Source: an uncultured Lachnospiraceae bacterium (GTDB lineage Bacteria; Bacillota; Clostridia; Lachnospirales; Lachnospiraceae). From it: 46,966 nt of DNA. Location of the stretch: the NCBI GenBank assembly GCA_910578085.1, contig CAJTPM010000013.1:63746-110711 (forward strand), read 5' to 3'. A model generated the notes under the pieces. That model was given only the letters and a program-made list of their open reading frames with translations. It had not been told where the DNA came from and did not search any database. Made by a program: the position numbers and the translations under genes. Below, piece after piece: positions 31,799 through 40,268 of the stretch (positions within the stretch are counted from its first letter, which is position 1; each line of letters opens with the position of its first letter).

Positions 31799-33322
31799 CT
31801 ATTTTTCATACATTTCTTTCAGGGCCACGCGGTCAATCTTTCCGTTCAGCGTAAGCGGCATCTGCACAAGGCGGATGATCCGGTTGGGCATCATATACCT
31901 GGGTAATTTCTCCTTAAGCGCTGCCGCAAGGCTCCTCTCATCTGTCTCTCCCACATAGTAGAGCACTATCTTGTTTTTCGTCCTGTCATAAATGCAGCCG
32001 GTCATTCTGATCTCATCAAACAGATTCACATTTGTCTCGATCTCTCCCAGTTCGATCCGATGCCCCATATGCTTGATCTGGTAATCCCTGCGGGAAATAA
32101 ATTCCAGTTCCCCACGCTCATTCCACCGCCCCATATCCCCGGTTCTGTAGATCAGTTCCGGATAAAAGGGATTTAAGGGATTCTGCACAAAGACTTCCGC
32201 TGTCCTTTCCGGCGCATTGTAGTATCCAAGAGCGAGAGAAGTTCCTCTGATACAGATCTCCCCTCCCTCTCCGGGCTCTGCCTCCTCATTTTTATCGTTC
32301 AGCAGTAAAATATCCGTATTTTTGAATGGGCGCCCGGCTGGAATCACATCTCCCGGTCCGAACTCTCTGTCCACTCTGTAGTAGCAGCAGACCCCGGTTC
32401 CCTCCGTAGGTCCATAAAGATTTACAAACACCGCATCAGGCGCCGCCTCCCGCCATTTGTTAAATTCCTTAATGGGAAAAACTTCACTGACAAAAGCGAC
32501 TAACCGCAGATATTTCGGCGTCACGGTCTTAAAAGTTCCGAAGGCCGATATCATGGTCAGCGCAGAAACTACCCAGCAGATCGTATTGATCTTATATTCA
32601 TTGAGAAATTCCACCAGTTTAACCGGAAACATAAACAGCTCTTTCGGAATCAGGTAAGTGGTCGCACAAAACTTCAGAGTCGGATAGAGTTCTTTCAGAC
32701 AGGCATCCACGTAGAGCGGCGCCTGGCTGCCAAACACCGTATTTTCATCAAACTCCAGAGCCTCCGATAAATGCTCCACATAATCGATCACCGATCTGTG
32801 ACAGGCCGTCACCCCTTTGGGAATCCCCGTAGAGCCTGAAGTAAACACAATATAGATCGGATCCGTATCGATAGCCCGCTCATAAATTCTGTCCAATGCC
32901 TCTTTGTCAGCTTCCGTATAACAGATCTCATCATAATCTACGATCTGTCCCTCGAATTCAAAGTCCCTCGCATGCTCTATGGTGGCCGCATCACAGATCA
33001 TCATGCCGGATTTTACATTCTGCAGAATCAACCGGATCCTGTTCTCAGGCATCTCCACGTCAACAGGGATATAATAATTACCGCCGGCGATCACACCGTA
33101 AAAAGCAGCGATCGTCTTCGGACATTTCTCCATAAAGATAACCACCGGCTCCCTGTAAATGCCTTTCTGATGGAGAAATGTCCCCACAGCCAGACTCTGT
33201 TCATAAACTTCCAGGAAAGATAGCCGATACATCTCTCCGGAATGTGTTTCACCACAATATGCTGTTCTTTCAGGCGCCTTTGCCACCGCCTCCGCCAGAT
33301 AATCCAAAACATGAGTCTGCAT
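31799..33322 (-). CDS. dltA: DltA-like amino-acid adenylation enzyme with altered pocket
   Basis: 507 aa, DltA length. ANL-superfamily motifs: P-loop VFTSGSTGIPKG (161-170), NLYGPTE (301-307), YRTGD (392-396), and catalytic K495 in NGKIDR. D206 (LYVDACLKE) is in the place of the aspartate that binds the substrate amino group, so an amino acid is the likely substrate. In Bacillus DltA a cysteine-glycine-glutamate motif lines the D-alanine pocket; here the matching segment is AFVSEVFPIK, with V278 and S279 in place of Cys and Gly. It forms an operon with dltC, an MBOAT, a DltD-like gene and an upstream racemase. AAGGAGAG precedes the ATG. D-alanine remains possible, but a different D-amino acid is suggested. 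Confidence 0.85.
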   Translation of the reverse strand: MQTHVLDYLAEAVAKAPERTAYCGETHSGEMYRLSFLEVYEQSLAVGTFLHQKGIYREPVVIFMEKCPKTIAAFYGVIAGGNYYIPVDVEMPENRIRLILQNVKSGMMICDAATIEHARDFEFEGQIVDYDEICYTEADKEALDRIYERAIDTDPIYIVFTSGSTGIPKGVTACHRSVIDYVEHLSEALEFDENTVFGSQAPLYVDACLKELYPTLKFCATTYLIPKELFMFPVKLVEFLNEYKINTICWVVSALTMISAFGTFKTVTPKYLRLVAFVSEVFPIKEFNKWREAAPDAVFVNLYGPTEGTGVCCYYRVDREFGPGDVIPAGRPFKNTDILLLNDKNEEAEPGEGGEICIRGTSLALGYYNAPERTAEVFVQNPLNPFYPELIYRTGDMGRWNERGELEFISRRDYQIKHMGHRIELGEIETNVNLFDEIRMTGCIYDRTKNKIVLYYVGETDERSLAAALKEKLPRYMMPNRIIRLVQMPLTLNGKIDRVALKEMYEK

Positions 33323-33403
33323 GCTCCGCTATCTCTCCTTTGTTTCCATTCATTTTACAAAAACTCCCACCTGCTCCGAGCCCTCTGCCGGTCTGCCCCG
33401 AGG

Positions 33404-33420
33404 CTGCTTCCCCGAAGCAG
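33404..33420. other. small hairpin between the racemase and dltA genes
   Basis: A 7-bp perfect stem (CTGCTTC with GAAGCAG) and a 3-nt loop just after the racemase stop codon. There is no T-run on the minus strand, so it is not a clear terminator; it could be a processing or stabilising element in the 101-nt gap. Weak call. Confidence 0.25.
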
Positions 33421-33423
33421 ATA

Positions 33424-34149
33424 TCATTCTGTGATAAGATGTCTAAATTCCACCCGCACCCGATGGCATTTTTCCACAGCAGCCAAGGCCATCACTTCCA
33501 GAATATCCAGATATCCGGCGGGCAGCGGATGTTCTTTTTTGATCAGGGAAAGTTCCGTACACGCTAACAGAATTACCTGTGCTCCCCTCCTAAAAAGTTC
33601 TCCGGACACCTGTTCAAACTTCTCCATATCTGCCCGGTGTCCCGCCTTTATCTCATCGTAGACCATAGCCATTACTTTTTTCTGAGAATTTTCTTCCGGT
33701 ACAATGCTCCGTATACCGCGCTCTCTCAGCATATTTTGCAGCACTCCGCTTCTGATGGTCCCATCTGTCGCCAGAATACCCACGCAGGTCTTCTTTTCTC
33801 CTGCCAGATAGGAAGCCGTCTCCGAAAGCCCGTTGATCACAGGGACCCCCAGCCTTTTTTCCAGTTCCTCATAAAAATAATGCGCCGTAATACAGGGCAT
33901 CGCTAACAGCTCAGCTCCCGCCGTTCTCAGCTTCTCCCCGACGGACAGCATATCAGGCAACGGACTTTTTTCGCTTTTCCCAAGAATATAACCTGTTCTG
34001 TCCGGTATGGAAGGTTTGCTGTAAATGATAACCTCCATATGCTCCTGATCCGTTTTTGCATCACTCATCCGCGTCAGCAGTTCCATGAAATATGCAGTTG
34101 CCATCGGACCAAGGCCTCCGATCACGCCTAATTTTTTCCCTCCTGTCAC
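33424..34149 (-). CDS. Asp/Glu/hydantoin racemase-family amino acid racemase
   Basis: 241 aa. PLP-independent racemase with the fold start LGVIGGLGPMATAYFMELL, the first catalytic cysteine in AMPCITAH (C86) and the second in LLACTELSLI (C197), each serving one face of the substrate. It resembles the YgeA/RacX group, some of which have broad specificity. It lies between the transglutaminase-like gene (3 nt upstream) and dltA (101 nt downstream), so I infer that it supplies the D-amino acid for the adenylation enzyme. Canonical dlt operons use alanine racemase from elsewhere, so a dedicated Asp/Glu-type racemase is notable. Confidence 0.85.
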   Translation of the reverse strand: MTGGKKLGVIGGLGPMATAYFMELLTRMSDAKTDQEHMEVIIYSKPSIPDRTGYILGKSEKSPLPDMLSVGEKLRTAGAELLAMPCITAHYFYEELEKRLGVPVINGLSETASYLAGEKKTCVGILATDGTIRSGVLQNMLRERGIRSIVPEENSQKKVMAMVYDEIKAGHRADMEKFEQVSGELFRRGAQVILLACTELSLIKKEHPLPAGYLDILEVMALAAVEKCHRVRVEFRHLITE

Positions 34150-34152
34150 TGT

Positions 34153-35805
34153 TCAGTTTACCTCCGGGTACAGTGTATGATCATAATTGTGGGAACCGTG
34201 ATGCCTTCCCGAGTATTCCATCAGCTGTTCCTCTGTCCACATGATGATCGTCGGATGATCCGATCTTGGCGTCGTATCAAAATGGTACCAGCCATCCCCC
34301 AGATTCACCAGATTCCAGAAATGAGTCCTGCTGGTGGGAATTTTCGCAATATCCATATTATGGATCCCCGCACGGTCAAGCAGAACCTTTGCCGTACAGG
34401 CATATACATAACAATCGCCTTTCCTCTCTGCCAGTCCTTCATAAGCTGCCCGTGCCCAATCATCCTTTTCCGAGTGGTTGATATAAGCGATATGAGTGAC
34501 ATTGTACCGGTAGATAGCCTTCACTTTTTCAAGAGGCGTCATTTCCGGTGTTATGATCTCCGCCAGCACGCTGTCAGCTAACGCATAAACTGTCTCCAGG
34601 TCATACATCCGCGCTTCGACGATCACAGTCGCTGTCTGTGTCGTCTCGTTTCCGGAGGCGTCTCTCGCAATATAAACCACAGGATATTCCCCGGCCTCGC
34701 TGAGATTTACCGCACTGTTGTCCACCGTAAATTCCAATCCCTCCGGACAGTTATCTGTAACCGTCACATTTTTCTTATAGGACACAGCATCCCCTGCGAG
34801 CACTGTAAGATCCTCACCCCCGGTGATCACCGGCGCTTCATGATCTGCCGCCAGTGTCAGCCTTGCCTCTTTTGCTGTCTCATTTCCCCCTTTGTCCACA
34901 GCCACGATCTCCACTGTCTGGACACCCTCGGCCGTAAGGTCCGGCTCCTTTCCAAAAGACAGGCTCACCCCTGTCACATCTTCCACAGATACCACAAAAT
35001 CCTCCGGCGATCTTGGAACTTTGGTAAAACTCTGCAGGTCTTTCACCTGCATCACCGGCGGAACAGTATCCACGATATGCATTGTGGTAGAATACTCCGC
35101 CCCATCCACTGAAAGTTCCACAACCCTGTCCCCGGGCACTGTATAGTCAATGCTGCCCATGTTCGTGAGAAACGCAGCATTTTCTCCCTCGATCACAAAA
35201 TCCCGCAAAGTCGGCGGCATGCTCCCGGCCTCTACTGTCAGCTCTGCTGCCACCAGTGAAACAAAAAGCTCTCCCGCGACTTCCGTCTGATTTCCGCCCG
35301 CATCAGTCAGCATAACATGTACTTCCTGCAGACCCGGCATCAAAAAATCTGGCCGCTCCACATAAGATACCGTCACCGCTGTGGCATCCACTATCTGCTC
35401 CACAAACAGATCCGCCTCACACTCTTTCCCGATCTCCAGGCTCACCGTTGCCCCCTCCCCTGTGGGGGCAATGGAATCTATGATATGCAATGTACTTTTA
35501 TGGGCAAGAAGCCCCGTTTTTACCCTTACAAAGTAGTCACCGGGAACCGTACTGTCTATCACATCACTGCCCTCTGCAAAACAGGCCTGACTGTCCGGAC
35601 GGCGCAGAAAATCCTGCACGGTCACATCCACACCGGCTTCCACATAGCACTCACCGTACACTCTGTAATTTTCGTATAGCAGAAAAACGGTGACAGAAAC
35701 CGCCAGAACCATAAGAATTGCCACTCCGGCAAGCCACCGCTTTTTACCGGACTTTTTTGACCTCTTTTTTTTTGATAACGTACGCCTGCTCATAACATTT
35801 ATCAC
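34153..35805 (-). CDS. surface transglutaminase-like protein with Ig-like repeats
   Basis: 550 aa. Positively charged N terminus, membrane anchor at about 25-45, then several beta-sandwich Ig/HYR-like repeats (repeated endings such as DAGGNQT, DKGGNET and DASGNET), and a C-terminal transglutaminase-like domain with the triad C465 (RKGDCYVYA), H495 (SRTHFWN) and D510 (YHFDTTP). Bacterial members are peptidases or cross-linking enzymes acting on cell-wall or surface substrates. It is the first gene after a perfect promoter and 3 nt ahead of the racemase gene, so it belongs to the dlt-like unit. An alternative ATG lies at 35793. Substrate unknown. Confidence 0.82.
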   Translation of the reverse strand: MINVMSRRTLSKKKRSKKSGKKRWLAGVAILMVLAVSVTVFLLYENYRVYGECYVEAGVDVTVQDFLRRPDSQACFAEGSDVIDSTVPGDYFVRVKTGLLAHKSTLHIIDSIAPTGEGATVSLEIGKECEADLFVEQIVDATAVTVSYVERPDFLMPGLQEVHVMLTDAGGNQTEVAGELFVSLVAAELTVEAGSMPPTLRDFVIEGENAAFLTNMGSIDYTVPGDRVVELSVDGAEYSTTMHIVDTVPPVMQVKDLQSFTKVPRSPEDFVVSVEDVTGVSLSFGKEPDLTAEGVQTVEIVAVDKGGNETAKEARLTLAADHEAPVITGGEDLTVLAGDAVSYKKNVTVTDNCPEGLEFTVDNSAVNLSEAGEYPVVYIARDASGNETTQTATVIVEARMYDLETVYALADSVLAEIITPEMTPLEKVKAIYRYNVTHIAYINHSEKDDWARAAYEGLAERKGDCYVYACTAKVLLDRAGIHNMDIAKIPTSRTHFWNLVNLGDGWYHFDTTPRSDHPTIIMWTEEQLMEYSGRHHGSHNYDHTLYPEVN

Positions 35806-35873
35806 TGTCTTTCCATCTTTTGTCCCACAGATCAGCCCCTGGGAACGTCTTCTCTGTGAAACCTTTCTTTGAC

Positions 35874-35902
35874 ATTATAGTCAGTTTGAAATATATTGTC
35901 AA
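35874..35902 (-). promoter_or_regulatory. perfect consensus sigma-A promoter of the dlt-like operon
   Basis: Minus strand TTGACA (35902-35897), a 17-bp spacer and TATAAT (35879-35874): 12 of 12 consensus bases. It lies just after the stop of the preceding membrane-protein gene and about 70 nt before the transglutaminase-like gene, so the dlt-like set is transcribed strongly apart from pseB. Confidence 0.85.
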
Positions 35903-35914
35903 ATTTCTGCTTTG

Positions 35915-37156
35915 TCAGAACATATGATAGGGATTTCCTCTCCAGACATACAGAAAATATGCCGCACCGCAGATCAGATGTGCCCCGTATAAAAGCCACT
36001 GCAGGCACAGAACGCACCGGTTTGCGCTTTTCTTCATCGTATCTTTTGACAACACGAGCAGGCTGGCTACAAACATGAAGAAAAGACCATGCATATAGCC
36101 CCAGGAAAAATTTGCATCCGCAAAACGGTATCCCTTTTCGTAAAGTCCAAAGAACTCCCCCGCACTGACTGCCATCTGAGCCCAGGAAAAACGATACAAA
36201 GTGTTTTTCCTTATCTCCCCGGTATGAAACAAAAGCACCAGAAGCGGAAATCCCAGCGCCAGGGCCACAGAACAGGGGATATTGGCCGTATATAGTTTCC
36301 ATACCGACGCAATGCCGAACCCGATGCCGCCCTCATCACCCACCAGTGAATTTTTGCCGAACACACCGCCAAACTGGTAGAGAAGGTCAATAAATGTGGG
36401 AACAAAGGCAAATCCCAGATAGAGAGAACGCCTGAAATTTTTCCACCTTCTCTTAAAAAGCCGCCACACCATCAATAGCCCCGCCGTAGACACCAGGACG
36501 AGTGTATAGCTGGGCTTTGTCATTGTCGTCAGAAGAAGGCTTGCCCCAAAGAGAACAAACTCTTTCACATCCGTTCTTTCTTCATAGTAATCCAGGATCC
36601 GTACATAAAGGAAAAACGCCAGAGTCGCAAAAGGCCTTGTCGCCATATAGGTAATATTATGGTAGGGATTCGGCGTAAAGGTACCGAGGTACTTATGCCC
36701 CATTCCAGGCAGATACAGATTCCCAGGCAGATACAGCATGGAAATAAAGAACATGCTGAATGACAAAAACAGTGCCGCAAATCCCGCATACTCTCCGAAA
36801 GCTGTCCCTTTCCCATAATCTTTCAAAAACTTCCGCATATAACAGAAAAGTACTACAACTCCCAGTGAGTTTAACAGCGCAGCAGCAAGCGCCCCGGCCA
36901 CTGCCACATTGGTAAACAACAGGAAAAACTTTCCCAGGGCAAAATAGATCGGATAGGGGAAATCATAGCCGCTCTCCAGACCCAAAATGGTCTGGAGATA
37001 TGCTTTAATATCCGAAATGTAGATATCCCTGATTCCACAGTGAAGTGCCTGCAGATAAAACAGCCTGTACATAAGTACCGTATATCCCGCCAGACATAAC
37101 AGAAAAACAATCAGGGTAATGCGGTCTGTTCTCCCCTTTTTTTCTGCCATAAGCAT
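35915..37156 (-). CDS. polytopic membrane protein, putative GT-C-like
   Basis: 413 aa with about ten hydrophobic segments and basic inner loops. A first outer loop carries ALHCGIRDIYISDIKAYLQ, with acidic residues where GT-C enzymes have their catalytic aspartate, followed by YDFPYPIYFALGK. I do not recognise a named family. GGAGG inside the end of pseB lies about 10 nt before its ATG, and only 2 nt separate it from the pseB stop, so the two are co-expressed. Role inferred: addition of a sugar to a surface glycan on the outer face, or lipid-linked sugar handling. Confidence 0.65.
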   Translation of the reverse strand: MLMAEKKGRTDRITLIVFLLCLAGYTVLMYRLFYLQALHCGIRDIYISDIKAYLQTILGLESGYDFPYPIYFALGKFFLLFTNVAVAGALAAALLNSLGVVVLFCYMRKFLKDYGKGTAFGEYAGFAALFLSFSMFFISMLYLPGNLYLPGMGHKYLGTFTPNPYHNITYMATRPFATLAFFLYVRILDYYEERTDVKEFVLFGASLLLTTMTKPSYTLVLVSTAGLLMVWRLFKRRWKNFRRSLYLGFAFVPTFIDLLYQFGGVFGKNSLVGDEGGIGFGIASVWKLYTANIPCSVALALGFPLLVLLFHTGEIRKNTLYRFSWAQMAVSAGEFFGLYEKGYRFADANFSWGYMHGLFFMFVASLLVLSKDTMKKSANRCVLCLQWLLYGAHLICGAAYFLYVWRGNPYHMF

Positions 37157-37158
37157 GA

Positions 37159-38157
37159 TTAATGTTCCTCCAGATGCGATAAACGCTCACGGATCTCCTC
37201 CACAGACAGCCATTGGGAATTATTGCCTGAGCTGTAGGAAAATCCTTCAGCCACTTTCTTCCCCTTTCCGTCCGGATTAGGCATCTGCCTGTTATTCCAG
37301 GTCATCTGCGGAAAAATGATAAAGTGTTTATCATATTCATAGGTGTTAGGCGCATCCTCCTCCGTCACCATGATCTCATGCAGCTTTTCTCCCTCTCTGA
37401 TACCTACCTCCGGCATCTCACACCCCGGCAGCATGGCCTGCGCCAGGTCTGTAATCTTAAAAGAGGGAATTCTGGAGATAAATGTCTCGCCGCCGTTAGA
37501 TTCCTGAAGGGCTTTGATCACCAGTTCCACGCCCTCGGTAATGCTGATCCAGAAACGGGTCATACGATAATCTGTAATGGGCAGCTCCTTCCCGCCCTGT
37601 TCCAGAATATTCTTAAAAAACGGGATAACGGATCCCCTGCTGCCCGCCACATTTCCGTATCGGACAATAGAAAAACAGGTCTCTTTCTTTCCCGCGTAAG
37701 CATTTGCCGCAATAAACAGTTTATCGGAAACAAGTTTTGTTCCGCCATATAAATTTACGGGATTTACCGCTTTATCCGTAGACAACGCAACTACCTTTCT
37801 CACTCCTGCGTCCAATGCCGCCGCCGTCACGTTCTGCGCGCCGTGGATATTTGTCTTAATGGCCTCATCCGGATTATACTCACAGGCCGGCACCTGTTTC
37901 ATGGCCGCCGCATGAATCACATAATCTACCCCTTCAAAAGCTCTGGGCAATCGTTCCCTGTCCCGCACATCACCGATAAAAAAGCGCAGTTTATCCTGAT
38001 ACTGTTTGAATTCATTCTGCATCAGAAACTGCTTGAATTCATCCCTGGAATAAATAATCAGTTTCCTCGGTTCATAATGCTCCAGCACATATCGCACAAA
38101 AGCCTTTCCAAAGGTTCCTGTTCCTCCGGTAATTAAAATCGTTTTATCGTTTAACAT
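37159..38157 (-). CDS. pseB: UDP-N-acetylglucosamine 4,6-dehydratase (inverting), PseB
   Basis: 332 aa, family length. Extended short-chain dehydrogenase with the NAD motif TGGTGTFGKAF (from residue 10), YSRDEFKQ, and Y137/K141 in STDKAVNPVNLYGGTK; HAAAMKQVPACEYNP and MTRFWIS are typical PseB stretches. It performs step one of pseudaminic acid synthesis. A CapE/FnlA role is less likely because no FnlB or FnlC partner is present and the other pse genes are. The start at 38157 has AAAGGGAG upstream; six extra codons lie in frame ahead. It heads its own transcript, apart from pseC and from pseF, pseI and pseG. Confidence 0.9.
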   Translation of the reverse strand: MLNDKTILITGGTGTFGKAFVRYVLEHYEPRKLIIYSRDEFKQFLMQNEFKQYQDKLRFFIGDVRDRERLPRAFEGVDYVIHAAAMKQVPACEYNPDEAIKTNIHGAQNVTAAALDAGVRKVVALSTDKAVNPVNLYGGTKLVSDKLFIAANAYAGKKETCFSIVRYGNVAGSRGSVIPFFKNILEQGGKELPITDYRMTRFWISITEGVELVIKALQESNGGETFISRIPSFKITDLAQAMLPGCEMPEVGIREGEKLHEIMVTEEDAPNTYEYDKHFIIFPQMTWNNRQMPNPDGKGKKVAEGFSYSSGNNSQWLSVEEIRERLSHLEEH

Positions 38158-38233
38158 TGTTTTCTCCCTTTTCATTTTATTTTCATACTGATCAGCTATA
38201 AAGTTTTCAAATTATAATGATTTTACGCCCTTT

Positions 38234-38262
38234 ATTCTAACACAGGCAGATCGGACGGGCAA
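38234..38262 (-). promoter_or_regulatory. probable pseB promoter
   Basis: Minus strand TTGCCC (38262-38257), a 17-bp spacer and TAGAAT (38239-38234). A second TATAAT occurs nearer the gene (38216-38211) with a poorer -35. It is back to back with the rightward promoter at 38270. Confidence 0.5.
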
Positions 38263-38269
38263 GGGGGAG

Positions 38270-38298
38270 TTGACATCCTCCGCTTTCCTATTTATTAT
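38270..38298 (+). promoter_or_regulatory. sigma-A promoter placing +1 at the start codon
   Basis: TTGACA at 38270-38275, a 17-bp spacer and TATTAT at 38293-38298. Transcription should begin at about 38305-38306, which is the ATG of the following gene, leaving no untranslated leader. Confidence 0.65.
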
Positions 38299-38305
38299 AT
38301 TTCTT

Positions 38306-40180
38306 ATGAAAACATTATTATCTTTTTATCATACCCACAAAAAAAACTGTTATTTTATAGTTGGCCTTATTTTTGCCAGTTTCCTTATGATCCCATTTTT
38401 ACTGCTTGGTACAGGCAGTATTGTCACCTACCACGATCAGCTTGACGGTGAACTGTTAAACTATATCCTGGCCGCCAGATATCTGTTTACGGATATCCGC
38501 ATTTATCCGGAGATCATGAATGGGCTTCCGGCAGCCGGTGCTGTACCTCCTGCCCCGCTGTTTGTACTGCTTTATGCCCTTTTTAAGCCGTTTACCGCCT
38601 TTCTGCTCTCCCAGTGGATCATATATCTGGTCGCTTTTTCCGGGATGTATCTGCTTTTATTAAAACTTACCAGACAGGAATTTATCTCTTTCGGAATTTC
38701 TATGATATTTACACTGCTGCCCTTTTATCCTGTCTACGGGCTTTGTATTCCAGGGCAGCCGTTACTTTTTTATGCGGTTCTCTCCCTGGAAAAAAGGGAG
38801 ACTGCCCGCTCTTTTTCCCAGGATCAGGAACAGGCTTCCCGAAAGCGGCCTGCTCTCTTTTATTATCTCCTCATCGTTCTCTATGGAGCCTGCTCTTCCC
38901 CCGTACTGGTTGGTTTTGCCTGTCTGATCATTCTGGGGATTTTTGCAGTTTTAAAAAGTGTTGCGGCACTTCGCTATAAAAAATCTTTTCCGCTTCCACT
39001 GTGGCTTTCTACCATCACCCTGCTTTTCACCTACCTTGTCTGCAATCGTGACCTGGTGAGACAGGTCCTGTTTCCTGAAAGCACTTATATCAGCCATAAG
39101 ACCGAACTGGTTCTCTCGGCTCAGGACCCGGTTTCCTATTTTAAAGACAGCTTTGGGACAGGCATCTCCTACGCCCAAAGCTATCCCAAAGTTCTGCTCC
39201 TTTTGATTCCGTTTTGTTCTATCCTGTTTTTCCTGCATATGGCAGTTAAAAAGGAGAAAAGCAACTCTCATCTCCGAGGGCTGTTTTTCCGGGCTCTTGT
39301 GACATTTTCATGCATTGTTATCATCTGCCTGCTTGCCGCTTTTTATCACGGAAGTTATATGACACAGCTGCGCAACAGTTCCGATGGTATCATAAAGACT
39401 TTTAACCTTGACCGTATCTGCTGGCTGCTGCCTGCAGCATGGTGTGTCCTGGCGGCATACTTGCTGTCCTTTGTTATGAACTTCTTTCAAGCGGAAAATC
39501 AGGATTCCGCTTTAGCCCGCAGCACCCCTGCCTTAAACTGTCTGCCGCCTGAGACGCCACTATGGAAGCGCATCCTGCGACAGGGGGTCGTACTTGCCAC
39601 CCTTGGCCTCTGGGGCATCATCGTACTGTTTCACAGCGCGGCCTACCCCAATATCGCCAAACTATTAAAAAACGGAAATTATTATGCGCTCGACTGGGAT
39701 CGCTTCTTTGCCACAGATATTTTTGATCAGATCAATGGAACGATCGGGAGACCAAAAGAAGACTTTCGGGTCATCAGTGTCGGTATTTATCCTGCCGCTG
39801 CCGTCTATAACGGATTTTACTGTCTGGATGGATACTCCAACAATTATCCACTGTCCTACAAGCATACCTTCCGGCAGATCATTGCCGATGAGCTGGACAA
39901 AAGTGACTATATCCGTGCACTTTTTGACAATTGGGGAAACCGCTGCTATATCACCACGGCAGAGCAGTCCGATTACTATACATTTGAGAAAAAATGGAAC
40001 AGCGTCATTTACGATCTCGCCCTGAATACGGAGGTGCTGAAAGAATTAAACTGCCAATATGTTTTTTCTGCAGCATACCTGATGAACGCGGAAGAAAACG
40101 GCCTCACTCTGCTCCGCGAGGCTCCCTTTGAGACACAGGACAGCTGGTATCATATCTATGTCTACGAAGTGGCAGAGTAA
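38306..40180 (+). CDS. large polytopic membrane protein (DUF6044-like, putative GT-C)
   Basis: 624 aa with about a dozen hydrophobic segments. The first outer loop has GTGSIVTYHDQLDGELLNYIL, with acidic residues where GT-C enzymes place their catalytic aspartate, and the C-terminal 150 residues form an outer domain (FRVISVGIYPAAAVYNGFYCLDGYSNNYP onward). I recall similar proteins annotated as DUF6044 in Clostridia. An upstream TTG at 38270 would also be in frame, but it is the first base of a perfect -35 hexamer, so ATG 38306 is preferred. No ribosome binding site precedes that ATG. The gene is alone on its strand and convergent with the Wzz-like gene. Confidence 0.7.
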   Translation: MKTLLSFYHTHKKNCYFIVGLIFASFLMIPFLLLGTGSIVTYHDQLDGELLNYILAARYLFTDIRIYPEIMNGLPAAGAVPPAPLFVLLYALFKPFTAFLLSQWIIYLVAFSGMYLLLLKLTRQEFISFGISMIFTLLPFYPVYGLCIPGQPLLFYAVLSLEKRETARSFSQDQEQASRKRPALFYYLLIVLYGACSSPVLVGFACLIILGIFAVLKSVAALRYKKSFPLPLWLSTITLLFTYLVCNRDLVRQVLFPESTYISHKTELVLSAQDPVSYFKDSFGTGISYAQSYPKVLLLLIPFCSILFFLHMAVKKEKSNSHLRGLFFRALVTFSCIVIICLLAAFYHGSYMTQLRNSSDGIIKTFNLDRICWLLPAAWCVLAAYLLSFVMNFFQAENQDSALARSTPALNCLPPETPLWKRILRQGVVLATLGLWGIIVLFHSAAYPNIAKLLKNGNYYALDWDRFFATDIFDQINGTIGRPKEDFRVISVGIYPAAAVYNGFYCLDGYSNNYPLSYKHTFRQIIADELDKSDYIRALFDNWGNRCYITTAEQSDYYTFEKKWNSVIYDLALNTEVLKELNCQYVFSAAYLMNAEENGLTLLREAPFETQDSWYHIYVYEVAE

Positions 40181-40201
40181 AAAACACCGGCTACAATAAT
40201 A

Positions 40202-40240
40202 CACCCCGGAAGTCAAAGACTCCGGGGTGATCCTTTTCCT
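40202..40240. terminator. terminator between convergent membrane-protein and Wzz-like genes
   Basis: CACCCCGG pairs with CCGGGGTG (40202-40229), extended inside by AGTC with GACT around a bulged A and a 3-nt loop; a TCCTTTTCCT run follows on the plus strand. Strong for the plus-strand gene, less clear for the minus strand. Confidence 0.75.
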
Positions 40241-40268
40241 CTCCGTTACGTACGGCCCGTTTTACAAA

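Noticed and set aside
37159..38157. PseB as CapE/FnlA of the FucNAc pathway
   Set aside because: No FnlB or FnlC partner is visible, and the remaining pseudaminate genes are in the window.
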